From Candidatus Regiella endosymbiont of Tuberolachnus salignus (lineage in GTDB: Bacteria; Pseudomonadota; Gammaproteobacteria; Enterobacterales; Enterobacteriaceae): 64,000 nucleotides of DNA. The position numbers were made by a program, and so were the translations under genes. This document shows, in pieces, positions 12,501-23,076 of the stretch. A model generated the notes under the pieces. The model had not been told where the DNA came from. It saw nothing but the letters and a program-made list of their open reading frames with translations, and did not search any database. Within the stretch, counting starts at the first letter, position 1. Every line of letters starts with the position of its first letter. The stretch covers positions 1,781,436 to 1,845,435 of the forward strand of contig NZ_OZ026542.1 of the NCBI RefSeq assembly GCF_964020115.1, written 5' to 3'.

Positions 12501-14432
12501 CCGAGTGTTCGTCCAAAGGGTTTGTATTTTTGGATCGGTGTTAGCTGCCAGCTGTGCTGATAAGTTGACCACATCATCAAACTTTGCACCCTGGCAGGCA
12601 CCGGGCGACATGGCTTCCAGTAGCGCCGCCCCATGCAGCAGCGCCACACTTTGTAAGCCACGGCCATAACTTAAGTGATCGGGTACGCCGCTGAGCAATA
12701 ATTCAGGGGCGATGCTGCGAAACAGCAGATAACTGAGAATATCGAGGCTGGCGTGAGAAAGCGCAGGATTACGGGTTTTGATCTCCTCGCGCAATTTTGT
12801 CATCAGCTCAGCATAACGGTATTCACTGACCCAATTTTTCTGAAAATTTCGTTCAATCGCCTGGCTAGCCCCTGATCCGGTAAAGTGATCGACCATGGCG
12901 CGTCCCACCAACGCCTGGCTGACACGAACAGAGGTCTGTTCATTTTTATGGCCACCGTACCAGTTAAGTTGTTGCAACAGCTTGGCGGAAAAGGCTTCAA
13001 ACTGCGCGGTTTGCATCAATAGTTGCCAGCTGTCACGCGCTGATTGAGACAACTTTCTGTCTGCGCCACTGCCCTGACAAATCAGATCGAGACCAAAGTG
13101 ATCCAACAGCGCGTCAGCCGGTGCGGCGCTGCCCGCTGCCGGTAATAAATTTGTGATTTCAGGCACCGAATCCATTAACGCCAGCGGATCAGGCGCATTT
13201 TCAGGCCGCGGTTTTATCAGGGTTGTTTGGGTTGGCAGGGGAAGTAACAGCAGGGCGGCCAATTTCAACGCCTGATCGCGTTCAAGTTGGGGGCGCGCCT
13301 GACGAAGCGCCGTTGCCAGAGACAGCACTTGCATGCCATTAGCTTGTTGCGCCTGTTCGATGGCATCACTCAGCCAGTCCTCATCGCCCGGGGCGTTGCT
13401 GCTATTGAGTAAATAAGTAGCCATTCTTTGGTAGCAATCCCGACGGGTAGCGAGGGAAATCGGCTCAGACCAATCAATCGGCGGCAGATCTTGTTCGCGG
13501 GTAGCGCCTTCCTGAACCGCATTCCAATTAAAATACAGCATCACCAACACGGCGGTATTCTTTGAGGCCAGCGCGGTATTGAGTGCGGGTGCTAGCACGT
13601 CATCTCGGTATTGCTGTTTAACTGATTTTAACTCTCGGTCGATAACGCCAGCAAACACCAGTAATGGGTCATCGCCCTGTTGTTGAGTTTGTTTCACAAA
13701 ACCGTCATACAGGGTTTTCTGTGAGGCCAAGGGCAACCATTCCGTGAGCAGATACAGCCGTTCACCCCGTTTAAATTGCACCATCCACCAACGTAGCTCG
13801 TCGGGAATAGAGCTTAATAGCTGTCCCAATTCAGAATAGTCACCGCTGCCCAGTTGAATCGCCGGATCCCAAAACGGTTGTGGCCCATACAGGTATTTTT
13901 CCAGCTGGGCTTTGGCTTTATCGCTGGTGATAGTGGCGGTGTCGAGCCAGGCCAAGCGTCCAAAGAAAGCATGAGCGACTTCTGAATTGACCGCATTAGG
14001 CGAGCAGCCAAGCACCTTAGCTATCAAGGCTTTCGTCAGGTCACTGTGATACAGGGTGAGCAGCTTATTTTCCTGTGTCGCCGACGCGCTGTACAGTTCG
14101 GCCATATCAGTAGGCACTGGAAAACTGATATCACTGCCGAGCAAATAGGTCAGCAGCCGCCAAGCGGTGACAATTTGTTGCTCCTTGGGATCATACTGCG
14201 TGTAAACTTCATTGGTTTGAATATCGTATTTTTCTACGAGGTCTTCAGTGGATATTTCAGCGGGAATGGCGGTGTTAATCGTCACCAGCAGGGGCTGATC
14301 ATACATCTGCGCTAGCCTGGCCAGCGGCGTTATAGTGGAAGTAGCAGGACTGGTAGTGCTATTGGAAATCGTGGGAAAGGTGACGGGCATTCTTTCTAGG
14401 GTATTACTTAAAGAATTATTTATCATGGACAT
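9595..14432 (-). pseudogene. Giant toxin-like protein, N-terminal part severed by an IS5-family element
   Basis: An open frame of about 1,612 residues from MSMINNSLSNTLERMP; the last ~7-8 codons of the present frame (LLYSVVMRS) come from the IS end. I do not recognise the protein as a named family. It is acidic and Ala/Leu-rich, with a long helical N-terminal region, a Pro-rich linker (GYVPPPPVPYPP) near residue 775, and a hydrophobic stretch at about 1020-1100 (RTLVPFYGCIKDLAEG...DTVFALIPFGQFVG). That stretch resembles putative translocation segments of very large bacterial toxins. No secretion signal is visible. Rejoined with 7027-8736 the protein would be about 2,180 residues. Toxin or effector status is inference. 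Confidence 0.75.
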
Positions 14433-14758
14433 AATGGCGACTCCAAATGAAAAGGGTGCTGAATGTATTAGCCAATGGATCTACCGATCTGCATTCCCGA
14501 CAAATTAAAAAATGGGATGGCGCATTATTGACCTATTGGTGATCAAATGTAAATCTAAATAAATATAAATAGTTAACATAATTCTCCCAAGGAAGGTCAA
14601 TAAATGATGATGAGGCTTAGCGCCTGTTCCAAATCTTCTTGACTAAAATTTCGTAAAAAATTTATACAAAGTGCTGGAGGCAATTGATGAGGCTCTGTAT
14701 AATGCCACGGCAATATTTTGTCCTTTTTTACCACATCCACTCTGGTGAGATATTGCCC
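14433..14758. other. Intergenic region between the toxin gene and guaB
   Basis: AT-rich divergent promoter region serving the toxin gene (leftward) and guaB (rightward). I see no PurR-like palindrome, repeat or small gene. TTTATACAAAGTGC at 14660-14674 contains a TATAC-like -10 candidate, too weak to call. Confidence 0.4.
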
Positions 14759-16222
14759 ATGCCCCGTATTATAAAAGAAGCCCTAACCTTCGATGATGTC
14801 CTCTTGATTCCAGCTCATTCTGAAGTTCTGCCTAACACTGCAAAACTCAATACTCAACTCACCGCCACTATCCAATTAAATATCCCGGTATTATCGGCCG
14901 CAATGGATACGGTAACCGAAGCTCGTCTGGCCATTGCCTTGGCACAAGAGGGGGGTATAGGCTTTATCCATAAAAATATGTCGATTAAAGAACAGGCTGA
15001 TGCCGTCCTCCGCGTGAAAAGACATGAAAGTGGCGTTGTTTCTGATCCTCAAACCGTGACCCCAAACACCACTTTACGCGAAGTAAAAGAGCTGACTGCG
15101 CGTAATGGCTTTGCCGGTTATCCGGTGGTCACTGAAGATCGCGAGTTGGTAGGCATTATCACCGGAAGGGATGTTCGTTTTGTCACCGATTTAGACCAGC
15201 CTGTCTCCGCCGTTATGACAGCCAAAAAACACCTGGTCACGGTAAAAGAAGGTGAAGCCCCTGAAGTGGTTCTGCAAAAAATGCATGAAAAACGGATAGA
15301 AAAGGCCTTGGTTGTCAGTGACGATTTTCATCTGCAAGGGCTTATCACCGTTAAAGATTTTCAAAAAGCAGAACGTAAACCAAATGCTTGTAAAGATCAG
15401 CAGGGGCGCTTACGTGTAGGGGCAGCCGTGGGCGCGGGCGGTAATAACGACCAACGAATTGATGAGTTGGTTGCCGCCGGTATCGATGTTCTACTGATCG
15501 ACTCATCACACGGCCATTCAGAAGGGGTGCTACGGCGTATTCGTGATACACGTGCCAAATACCCTGATTTGCAAATTATTGGCGGAAATGTTGCAACAGG
15601 TAAGGGTGCCATGGCGCTGGTTAATGCCGGCGTTAATGCAGTGAAAGTGGGGATTGGTCCGGGCTCAATTTGTACCACACGTATCGTAACCGGTGTTGGC
15701 GTACCACAATTGACGGCAATTTTCGATACAGTCGAGGCACTCAAGGGCACCAATATACCGATTATCGCCGATGGAGGCATTCGTTTTTCAGGTGATATCG
15801 CCAAAGCCATTGCAGCGGGGGCTTCCTGTGTGATGGTGGGGTCTATGCTGGCTGGCACTGAAGAATCGCCCGGTGAAATCGAATTCTATCAAGGGCGTTC
15901 ATTCAAATCATACCGAGGGATGGGATCACTCGATGCCATGTCTAGAGGCTCTTCAGATCGTTATTTTCAAACCGATAATGCGGCAGATAAGCTGGTACCG
16001 GAAGGTATTGAAGGGCGTGTTGCCTACAAGGGATTATTGAAAGAAATTGTTCATCAACAAATGGGCGGCTTACGTTCATGCATGGGATTAACCGGTTGTT
16101 CAACCATTGATGAGCTACGCACTAACACTGAATTTGTTCGTATTAGTGGAGCCGGTATTAAAGAAAGCCACGTGCATGATGTGATTATTACCAAAGAATC
16201 CCCTAACTATCGGATGGGATGA
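14759..16222 (+). CDS. guaB: IMP dehydrogenase
   Basis: Oxidises IMP to XMP with NAD+, the committed step of GMP synthesis. The start [20 protein letters not shown] at 14759 matches the family; the ATG at 14684 adds 25 unrelated residues. The 487-residue protein has a TIM barrel interrupted by two CBS domains (about residues 93-205), the catalytic Cys loop [15 protein letters not shown] near 300, and the flap motif [20 protein letters not shown]. It forms the guaBA unit with guaA downstream, but 265 bases with two family-B repeats now separate them. Confidence 0.98.
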   Translation: MPRIIKEALTFDDVLLIPAHSEVLPNTAKLNTQLTATIQLNIPVLSAAMDTVTEARLAIALAQEGGIGFIHKNMSIKEQADAVLRVKRHESGVVSDPQTVTPNTTLREVKELTARNGFAGYPVVTEDRELVGIITGRDVRFVTDLDQPVSAVMTAKKHLVTVKEGEAPEVVLQKMHEKRIEKALVVSDDFHLQGLITVKDFQKAERKPNACKDQQGRLRVGAAVGAGGNNDQRIDELVAAGIDVLLIDSSHGHSEGVLRRIRDTRAKYPDLQIIGGNVATGKGAMALVNAGVNAVKVGIGPGSICTTRIVTGVGVPQLTAIFDTVEALKGTNIPIIADGGIRFSGDIAKAIAAGASCVMVGSMLAGTEESPGEIEFYQGRSFKSYRGMGSLDAMSRGSSDRYFQTDNAADKLVPEGIEGRVAYKGLLKEIVHQQMGGLRSCMGLTGCSTIDELRTNTEFVRISGAGIKESHVHDVIITKESPNYRMG

Positions 16223-16234
16223 AAAACGGTTTAT

Positions 16235-16361
16235 ATACCCTTCGCCTTTCAAGTTACGGCGGCGTTGGCTGCTCGCTCTCATCCCAGTCATGTACTATCT
16301 GTACACTCCTGGGATTCGGTTGATTGCCGCCTTGCCGTAACTCGAAATTCTTGGGTCTATA
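16235..16361. repeat. Family-B palindromic repeat, copy B1
   Basis: Ends are TATACCCTTCGCCTTTCAAG and the complement-type end ACTCGAAATTCTTGGG. Arms GTTACGGCGGCGTTGGCTGC and GCCGCCTTGCCGTAAC flank a GTACTATCTGTAC central palindrome. It is inserted between guaB and guaA. Confidence 0.85.
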
Positions 16362-16439
16362 ATACCCCTCGCCTTTCAAGCCGCTGCGTTGCTAGCCGCG
16401 AGTGTTCGCCTAGCGGCAACTTGAAGGACTGTGGGTATA
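16361..16439. repeat. Family-B repeat, short copy B2
   Basis: A second, internally shorter member directly after B1: ATACCCCTCGCCTTTCAAG at one end and CGGCAACTTGAAGGACTG then TGGGTATA at the other. It lies in the guaA leader. Confidence 0.75.
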
Positions 16440-16487
16440 TTTTCATCTCGACAATTTTATTTTTCATTCTGGAATACGTCATACATG

Positions 16488-18080
16488 AAAGAGAACATTC
16501 ATCAGCACCGCACCTTGCATCAGCACCGCATCTTGATCCTCGATTTTGGCTCACAATATACTCAACTGATAGCACGTAGAGTACGTGAAATTGGTGTTTA
16601 CTGTGAACTATGGGTGCCAGATGTCACCGAAGCGCAAATCCGTGAATTTAAACCCACAGGCATTATTCTTTCCGGCGGCCCAATGAGCACCACTGCGGCG
16701 GGTAGTCCACGTGCGCCTGATTATGTTTTTACTGCGGGTATTCCTGTATTAGGTGTTTGCTATGGTATGCAAACAATGGCGATGCAACTAGGGGGCAAAG
16801 TAGAAAAAGCCGGCGAAGGTGAATTTGGTCACGCTCAGGTCGAAATAAAAACGCAATGTGATTTGATCACTGACATTAAAGATGCCTACAGCCCAGACGG
16901 TGCGGCACTATTAGATGTTTGGATGAGCCATAACGATAAAGTGACGGTGATGCCCCCCGATTTTGTCGCTATAGCCAGCACTCATAGCTGTCCATTTGCC
17001 ATTATCGCCAATGAAAAAAAACGTTTTTATGGCGTACAATTTCATCCAGAAGTGACTCACACCATCCAGGGAACAGCTTTATTAACACGTTTTGTGAAAG
17101 ATATTTGTCATTGTGAACAATATTGGACGCCCAGCAATATTATTAAAGATACGCTGGAACAGCTGCGTGAAAAAATTGGGAAGGATGAAGTGATCCTCGG
17201 TCTATCGGGGGGGGTTGATTCTTCCGTCACGGCACTGTTATTACAAAAAGTCATTGGAGACAAGCTGACTTGTGTCTTTGTTGATAACGGTTTATTGCGT
17301 TTAAACGAAGCAACTGAAGTGCTAAAGATGTTTCGTGACAATTTGGGTTTAAAGATTATTCATGTCGAGGCAGCAGATCGTTTCCTAAACGAATTGGCTG
17401 GAGTTGAAGAGCCTGAAGCTAAACGCAAGATTATCGGACGGGTGTTTGTCGAAATTTTTGATGAAGAAGCGAAAAAACTATCCAATGCCAAATGGCTAGC
17501 ACAAGGCACCATCTACCCTGATGTGATTGAATCTGCTGCGGCTGTAACCGGCAAAGCCCACGCCATTAAATCACATCACAATGTCGGTGGCTTACCGAAA
17601 GACATGAAACTAGGTCTGGTTGAACCATTAAAAGAACTGTTTAAAGATGAAGTACGTCGAATCGGTTTAGCGTTAGGTTTACCTGAGGATATGTTATCCC
17701 GTCACCCCTTCCCAGGCCCTGGCCTTGGGGTGCGTGTATTGGGTGAAGTAAAAAAAGAATATTGTGATTTATTACGTCGCGCTGATGATATTTTTATCAC
17801 AGCATTACGTAACGCGAATCTATACCAAACTGTCAGCCAGGCATTTGCCGTTTTCTTGCCGATAAAATCCGTCGGCGTTATGGGGGATGGACGTCAATAT
17901 CAATGGGTAGTGGCTTTGCGCGCAGTAGAGACTGTCGATTTTATGACTGCGCGTTGGGCACATCTGCCTTATGATTTTTTGGCGCGGGTGTCTAATCAGA
18001 TCATCAATGAAATAGAAGGGATATCCAGAGTCGTTTATGATATCAGCGGAAAACCTCCCGCGACTATTGAGTGGGAATGA
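16488..18080 (+). CDS. guaA: GMP synthase (glutamine-hydrolysing)
   Basis: Aminates XMP to GMP with ATP and glutamine. The start is MKENIHQHR at 16488; the ATG at 16431 is inside a repeat. N-terminal amidotransferase: nucleophile in [12 protein letters not shown] and [12 protein letters not shown]-pyrophosphatase domain: P-loop [11 protein letters not shown] near residue 235 and [12 protein letters not shown]. The C-terminal dimerisation domain ends PPATIEWE, as in the family. At 530 residues it is about 5 longer than usual. An 18-bp near-perfect direct repeat at about 16499-16534 encodes [12 protein letters not shown], adding six residues just before the amidotransferase fold. Confidence 0.97.
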   Translation, partial: KENIHQHRTLHQHRILILDFGSQYTQLIARRVREIGVYCELWVPDVTEAQIREFKPTGIILSGGPMSTTAAGSPRAPDYVFTAGIPVLGVCYGMQTMAMQLGGKVEKAGEGEFGHAQVEIKTQCDLITDIKDAYSPDGAALLDVWMSHNDKVTVMPPDFVAIASTHSCPFAIIANEKKRFYGVQFHPEVTHTIQGTALLTRFVKDICHCEQYWTPSNIIKDTLEQLREKIGKDEVILGLSGGVDSSVTALLLQKVIGDKLTCVFVDNGLLRLNEATEVLKMFRDNLGLKIIHVEAADRFLNELAGVEEPEAKRKIIGRVFVEIFDEEAKKLSNAKWLAQGTIYPDVIESAAAVTGKAHAIKSHHNVGGLPKDMKLGLVEPLKELFKDEVRRIGLALGLPEDMLSRHPFPGPGLGVRVLGEVKKEYCDLLRRADDIFITALRNANLYQTVSQAFAVFLPIKSVGVMGDGRQYQWVVALRAVETVDFMTARWAHLPYDFLARVSNQIINEIEGISRVVYDISGKPPATIEWE

Positions 18081-18100
18081 TGACCATCAGATGCTGATAT

Positions 18101-18136
18101 TTTCCTCTCTTCGTGGCTGTGTGCAGAGAGAGGAAA
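18101..18136. terminator. Hairpin between guaA and gltA, possible bidirectional terminator
   Basis: Perfect 10-bp inverted repeat TTTCCTCTCT / AGAGAGGAAA with a 16-nt loop, sited between the convergent stop codons of guaA (18080) and gltA (18151). Confidence 0.6.
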
Positions 18137-18150
18137 TCTATTGCTTATCA

Positions 18151-19452
18151 TCATCGATCAACACTTTTAGTAAAATCGCGTTTTGAATAGCCCGTGTAAA
18201 GTTGGCGCGGGCGAGCGATTTTAATACCTTGATCATGCATTTCTTTCCAATGTGCTATCCAACCAATAGTTCGAGCCATCGCAAATAATACAGTAAACAT
18301 TGAGGAAGGAATGCCCATGGCTTTTAGGATGATCCCAGAATAAAAATCGACGTTTGGGTACAGTTTTTTCTCAAGAAAATACGGATCCTCCAATGCAATT
18401 TTTTCCAACTCTATCGCTACGTCCAATAAATCATCTTTTATATTGAGTTCTTCCAATACTTTATGACACATTTCACGCATCACTTTGGAACGAGGATCAT
18501 AGTTTTTGTAGACACGATGACCAAATCCCATCAAACGAAAAGGGTCATTTTTATCTTTGGCTCGCTTAATAAATTCAGGAATACGCTCTACCGTTTTGAT
18601 TTCTTCTAACATTTTTAGACAGGCTTCATTAGCGCCACCATGGGCAGGTCCCCAGAGTGAAGCAATCCCGGCGGCGATACAGGCAAAAGGATTAGCGCCA
18701 GAAGAGCCAGCAGTACGGACAGTAGAGGTTGATGCATTTTGCTCATGATCAGCATGCAGGATCAATATCTGATCCATCGCCTGCTCTAACACTTTATTCA
18801 CCGTATACTTTTCACAGGGAGTGGAAAACATCATATGCAAAAAATTAGCGGCGTAGGAAAGATCGTTACGAGGATAAACAAAAGGTTGACCTATTGAATA
18901 TTTGTAACACATCGCAGCGACTGTCGGCATTTTAGATAATAAACGAAAGGCAGTCGTTTCTCGATGTTGCTCATTATTTACATCAAGCGCATCATGGTAA
19001 AAAGCAGCCAACGCACCAGTGACACCACAGAGCACCGCCATTGGATGTGAATCACGGCGAAAACCACGAAAAAGATGCCAAATTTGATCGTGGATCATAG
19101 TATGCATTGTCACTGTTGTTTTGAAGGTTTTTAATGCTTCTTCTGTGGGTTTTTCGCCGTAGAGCAAAATATAGCAAACTTCTAAATAAGTTGATTCTCT
19201 AGCCAATTGTTCAATGGGAAAACCACGATGGAGCAGTATCCCCTTATCACCATCGATAAAAGTAATTTTTGACTCGCACGAAGCGGTAGAAGTAAAACCG
19301 GGATCAAAGGTAAAATAACCTTTTTCACCTAAGGCTCGTACATCTATCACATCAGTACCCTGCGTTGGGTGGAGAACATCGAATTCTACTGTCATCCGTT
19401 TTTCATGATCTTGCCCTTCTTTTATCTCTAAGCTTACTTTTTTCATCGTCAT
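18151..19452 (-). CDS. gltA: Citrate synthase (type II)
   Basis: Condenses acetyl-CoA and oxaloacetate to citrate, the entry to the TCA cycle. The 433-residue protein has the family motifs: [19 protein letters not shown] (catalytic His region), [10 protein letters not shown], the signature [17 protein letters not shown], and Asp in NVDFYSGI. The N-terminal domain and length fit the hexameric, NADH-sensitive enterobacterial type. The start may be MTMKK at 19452 or MKK six bases later. In relatives gltA is divergent from sdhCDAB; here sdh genes are absent from this side and a PAS/LuxR regulator follows. Confidence 0.97.
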   Translation of the reverse strand: MTMKKVSLEIKEGQDHEKRMTVEFDVLHPTQGTDVIDVRALGEKGYFTFDPGFTSTASCESKITFIDGDKGILLHRGFPIEQLARESTYLEVCYILLYGEKPTEEALKTFKTTVTMHTMIHDQIWHLFRGFRRDSHPMAVLCGVTGALAAFYHDALDVNNEQHRETTAFRLLSKMPTVAAMCYKYSIGQPFVYPRNDLSYAANFLHMMFSTPCEKYTVNKVLEQAMDQILILHADHEQNASTSTVRTAGSSGANPFACIAAGIASLWGPAHGGANEACLKMLEEIKTVERIPEFIKRAKDKNDPFRLMGFGHRVYKNYDPRSKVMREMCHKVLEELNIKDDLLDVAIELEKIALEDPYFLEKKLYPNVDFYSGIILKAMGIPSSMFTVLFAMARTIGWIAHWKEMHDQGIKIARPRQLYTGYSKRDFTKSVDR

Positions 19453-19717
19453 TGGTGTTCTCCTTAAGTGAGACGCTCTTTGAAATTTTTTTGCGCTCCA
19501 ATAATGATAGAAAATTTTATTTTTGGATAAAAAAATAAAATGATGAGTTCATAATGGTTCTTCTCGTATAACTTATGCTAAAGAGAAAGAAGACGCATAT
19601 CCATCGATTTTTTAGCATGATCTCTTTAACTATGTTCAAATTTCTTTTTATACGATCTATTGCAAGATTTACCTTGGTTAAGTATGGTGGGCTTTTAACT
19701 TTTAACGAGGAGCTAAC

Positions 19718-20467
19718 ATGGCTAAAATCAAGCAAAAAGATTTTACTGACCCATTGAAATCCGCCACTTCACCGATTTCGCAACAACTTTTATCTTTATG
19801 TGAAAGTAGTACGGATCCTTGGGGAATTAAAGATGTCGATTCATGCTACATGTATGGCAATAAAGCCTATCTTGAGCTATTAAATCTGCCTTTACATTTT
19901 AATATTGAAGGTCGATTGGATCGTGAAATACCTCACCCCATCAGTGAGTTTGCTACTGATTTTAAGCAACAAGATCGTCAAGTGCAGGAATCACGAAAAA
20001 AGATATCATCACTTGATATTCATCCTTATGGGAGAGAAAAAATAATCCAACCTTATATTTTTGACAAACTTCCTTTTTACGATTCAGATGGCAATTGCAT
20101 AGGATCTATTTTTCATGCAAAAAAACTTCAATTTTACTCACCAATGAATTGTGTTCATGATCAACTACCAAGTTCACTGCTTTTCTCTCCCCCATGCAAA
20201 ACTTTTACCATAAAAGAACTTGATGTTATATTTTATGCATTACAATCTCTTAGTGCTAAAGAAATAGCGAGAGAATTAAATCTCTCTCACAGAACAATAG
20301 AAAATAAAATGCAAGAAATATATAGAAAAGCCACTGTCTGTTCATTAAAGGGTTTAAAAGACTATTGTCGGGAAAAGGAATTAGATAAATACATCCCGCC
20401 AAAATTCCTGCGGTGTGGTAGTCATATGATAAATTGTGCCAACGATTATAATGATTCCGAAGCATAA
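19718..20467 (+). CDS. PAS/LuxR-type transcriptional regulator
   Basis: A 249-residue DNA-binding regulator. Residues about 20-140 resemble the PAS-type sensor of enterobacterial PAS-LuxR proteins (WGIKDVDSCYMYGNKAYLEL, then a DREIPHPISEFA region and FDKLPFYDSDGNCIGSIFHA). Residues about 165-215 form a LuxR-type helix-turn-helix (FTIKELDVIFYALQSLSAKE followed by IARELNLSHRTIENKM). A GAGGAG ribosome binding site sits before the ATG. It lies 129 bases upstream of, and co-directional with, the permease-DUF917-hydantoinase genes, so it probably controls them. The ligand is unknown. Confidence 0.85.
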   Translation: MAKIKQKDFTDPLKSATSPISQQLLSLCESSTDPWGIKDVDSCYMYGNKAYLELLNLPLHFNIEGRLDREIPHPISEFATDFKQQDRQVQESRKKISSLDIHPYGREKIIQPYIFDKLPFYDSDGNCIGSIFHAKKLQFYSPMNCVHDQLPSSLLFSPPCKTFTIKELDVIFYALQSLSAKEIARELNLSHRTIENKMQEIYRKATVCSLKGLKDYCREKELDKYIPPKFLRCGSHMINCANDYNDSEA

Positions 20468-20596
20468 TGGTTCCGATTATAGAAAATGCATCAAGTAAGA
20501 TAGTAACGCTATTAATTTTCATTATCACCAACATCTGATTATCTGGCGTAAAAACAAGCACTCGAAGTAAGATATTTATTTTATAGTATTGTCATT

Positions 20597-21961
20597 TTGT
20601 ACTTGATGCCTGATGATACTCAGTCACCTATTTTAGATCTAAAAAAATATACGATGAATAAAAACAATGTTACTGGTGAAGAGGATTATGCCTTTAAACC
20701 TGTCCCACTTAATTCACGTTCGAATCTATTCACGGTCACTTTAATTCGCATAGGCATCATGACCGCACTAGCACAGTTTATGCTAGGGGCGATGTTGGGT
20801 CATGCCATGACATTCGGTGAAGCATTACTGGCTACTTTTCTTGGCAGCTTGATTTTAGAGTTTGTTAGCCTGGGACTCGGGATCGCCGGTGCACGTGAAG
20901 GCCTATCAACCAGTTTGTTGGCGCGTTGGTGTGGATTTGGACGTTTAGGATCAGTGCTGATTGGACTGGTGATCGCCGTCAGTTTATTAGGCTGGTTTGG
21001 GGTACAAAACGCCGTTTTTGCTAATGGCTTAAATTACGCCTTTGGTGGTCAACTCGGATTTGCGTGGTCGGCGGCGATTTCCGGTATGGTGATTACCGTA
21101 CTAGTGGCCTTTGGATTTCGAGCTTTGAGCTGGACGGCAAAAATTGCCGTTCCTTTATTTTTCTTCGTCATTGCTTGGATCTCATTAATTCTATTAGAAG
21201 GTCATAATATCGTTGCTCTTATTACCTCTATTCCCGCTGGGACGCCGTTAACACTCGGGGCAGCAGCAACGGCAGTCGCCGGCGGATATATCGTCACTTC
21301 ATTAACAACAGCTGATATCAGTCGTTATTGCCAAAATGAACGCCACGTCTTTTGGATGGTAACTTGGTCTATCATTGTCGGTGAATTTATCGTCAATAGT
21401 ATCGCAATATTAATTGCACATGCACTTAATACCGATGACGTTGTTTCTATTATGACGCAGACTGCCGGGTGGCTTGGACTACTGTCAGTCATTCTTTCCG
21501 CCGTTAAAATTAATGATGTGAATTTATACTCTTCATCTTTGGCTTTCGCTAACACAGTGGAAGGAGCGACTGGAAAAAAATGGCGCCATACTTGGCTAAC
21601 GCTGGGATTAGGTATCATAGGCACGACTTTGTCAATCATGGGAATTTTAGAGGAGTTCACTCGCTTTCTCATTATACTCGGTGTTGTTTTTCCTCCTATC
21701 GCTGGCGTTATGTTAGTCGACTATTATATTTTACGCACCAGCCGTCAATTATTCGATGCTGCCCGGGCTGAACAAAAACTGCCGACAGAAGCATCAACAC
21801 CACAAATAGGTTGGCTTGCCGTCTTTTCTTGTGTCGTTGGCACATTAGCCGGCTTAGGCATTCAATTTGGTATTGCATCATTAAATTCAATATTGGTTGC
21901 CGGCCTGGTTTATGGTGGATTGGCTAAAATCAATACCTCGTTGCGTGGTTCAAGAGTTTAA
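20597..21961 (+). CDS. NCS1-family nucleobase/hydantoin permease, CodB-like
   Basis: Inner-membrane symporter of the nucleobase:cation symporter-1 family, about 12 membrane helices. The start may be MYLMPDD at 20597 or MNKNNVTGEEDYAF at 20654, which is where similarity to the paralogue at 62071 begins. Helix 1 contains GIMTALAQFMLGAMLGHAMT, followed by GLGIAGAREGLSTSLLARW, also seen in the paralogue. The substrate is not determined: CodB carries cytosine, but the genes downstream suggest a hydantoin-, amide- or purine-breakdown-like compound. It ends 3 bases before the DUF917 gene, so co-translation is likely. Confidence 0.87.
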   Translation: MYLMPDDTQSPILDLKKYTMNKNNVTGEEDYAFKPVPLNSRSNLFTVTLIRIGIMTALAQFMLGAMLGHAMTFGEALLATFLGSLILEFVSLGLGIAGAREGLSTSLLARWCGFGRLGSVLIGLVIAVSLLGWFGVQNAVFANGLNYAFGGQLGFAWSAAISGMVITVLVAFGFRALSWTAKIAVPLFFFVIAWISLILLEGHNIVALITSIPAGTPLTLGAAATAVAGGYIVTSLTTADISRYCQNERHVFWMVTWSIIVGEFIVNSIAILIAHALNTDDVVSIMTQTAGWLGLLSVILSAVKINDVNLYSSSLAFANTVEGATGKKWRHTWLTLGLGIIGTTLSIMGILEEFTRFLIILGVVFPPIAGVMLVDYYILRTSRQLFDAARAEQKLPTEASTPQIGWLAVFSCVVGTLAGLGIQFGIASLNSILVAGLVYGGLAKINTSLRGSRV

Positions 21962-21964
21962 CAA

Positions 21965-23074
21965 ATGAGGTTATTGGATAAAACACAAATTCATCATATC
22001 GCGGCAGGTGCCTCTGTTCTTGCCAGTGGAGGGGGCGGCGATCCTCACATCGGCAAAATCATGGCGCTCAACGCAATAGAACAACACGGGCGAGCCATAA
22101 AACTGCTCAATCTCGAGATGGATATGGATGAATTAGATCCAGATGCCTTAATCGTTGCTACCGGTATGATTGGCGCACCCAGTGTGATGATAGAAAAACT
22201 CCCCAATGGTAGTGAATCGATAGAAGCCTGTCGGTTTATTGAAAGATATTTAGGCAAAAAAATTGACGCCATTTATCCCATTGAAATAGGAGGTGTTAAC
22301 TCATTATTGCCCTTAGCAACCGCAGCGCATCTCGGTGTGCCCCTGATCGACGTTGACGCCATGGGTAGAGCCTTCCCCGAATTTCATATGACAACATTTT
22401 ATCTTGATGGGATTAATTCTTTTCCATTCGTTTTAGTCGATTCAAAAGCAAATATCGGCTTAGTCCAAGCAAAAGATAGTTATGAAACAGAAAAACAAAG
22501 CCGCGCCCTCTGTGTCGCAATGGGGGGATTAGCTTTTTTTGCCGCCTACCCGATAACACCTGCTGTAGCCAAAGCATCAGGCATTTTAGGAACCATTAGC
22601 CGTGCACAGGAGATTGGTGAAACACTAGAAAAAGCAAGAAATGAAAAAGCTGACATTGTGCAAGTATTGACCAAACTATTGAAGGGCTTTGTATTGTTTC
22701 GCGGCCGAGCAAATAAAATAGATCTACGTGTAACAGGGGGATTCACGTGTGGCCTTGCCTGTTTTGATGGCGTTGACACAGATAAAGGGAAAACATTCAA
22801 CGTATCCTTTCAAAATGAATATTTATTAGCACAATGTGATGACCTTCTGCTATGTAGTACGCCTGATCTTATCATCTTATTGGATGAAGATACGGGTGTT
22901 CCTATTCTGGCGGAGCGTTTGCGATATGGCAGCCGTGTTGTTGCATTGGGCGTGCCGGCTGATAAAAAACTGTGCACTCCTCAAGGACTTGAGGTCACTG
23001 GACCACAGTATTTTAACTATGACGTTAATTTCACACCTGTTGAAGAATTAGTGGCAGCGAATAGAAGAGAATAA
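21965..23074 (+). CDS. DUF917 family protein
   Basis: 369-residue cytoplasmic protein of the DUF917 family, which is commonly encoded beside hydantoinase/oxoprolinase-like proteins. It has the family's N-terminal Gly-rich motif ASVLASGGGGDPHIGKIMAL, then ALIVATGMIGAPSVMIEKLP and LIDVDAMGRAFPE. A reaction is not assigned to the family with confidence. It is tightly packed with its neighbours: 3 bases after the permease stop and 2 bases before the next ATG. Confidence 0.88.
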   Translation: MRLLDKTQIHHIAAGASVLASGGGGDPHIGKIMALNAIEQHGRAIKLLNLEMDMDELDPDALIVATGMIGAPSVMIEKLPNGSESIEACRFIERYLGKKIDAIYPIEIGGVNSLLPLATAAHLGVPLIDVDAMGRAFPEFHMTTFYLDGINSFPFVLVDSKANIGLVQAKDSYETEKQSRALCVAMGGLAFFAAYPITPAVAKASGILGTISRAQEIGETLEKARNEKADIVQVLTKLLKGFVLFRGRANKIDLRVTGGFTCGLACFDGVDTDKGKTFNVSFQNEYLLAQCDDLLLCSTPDLIILLDEDTGVPILAERLRYGSRVVALGVPADKKLCTPQGLEVTGPQYFNYDVNFTPVEELVAANRRE

Positions 23075-23076
23075 AA

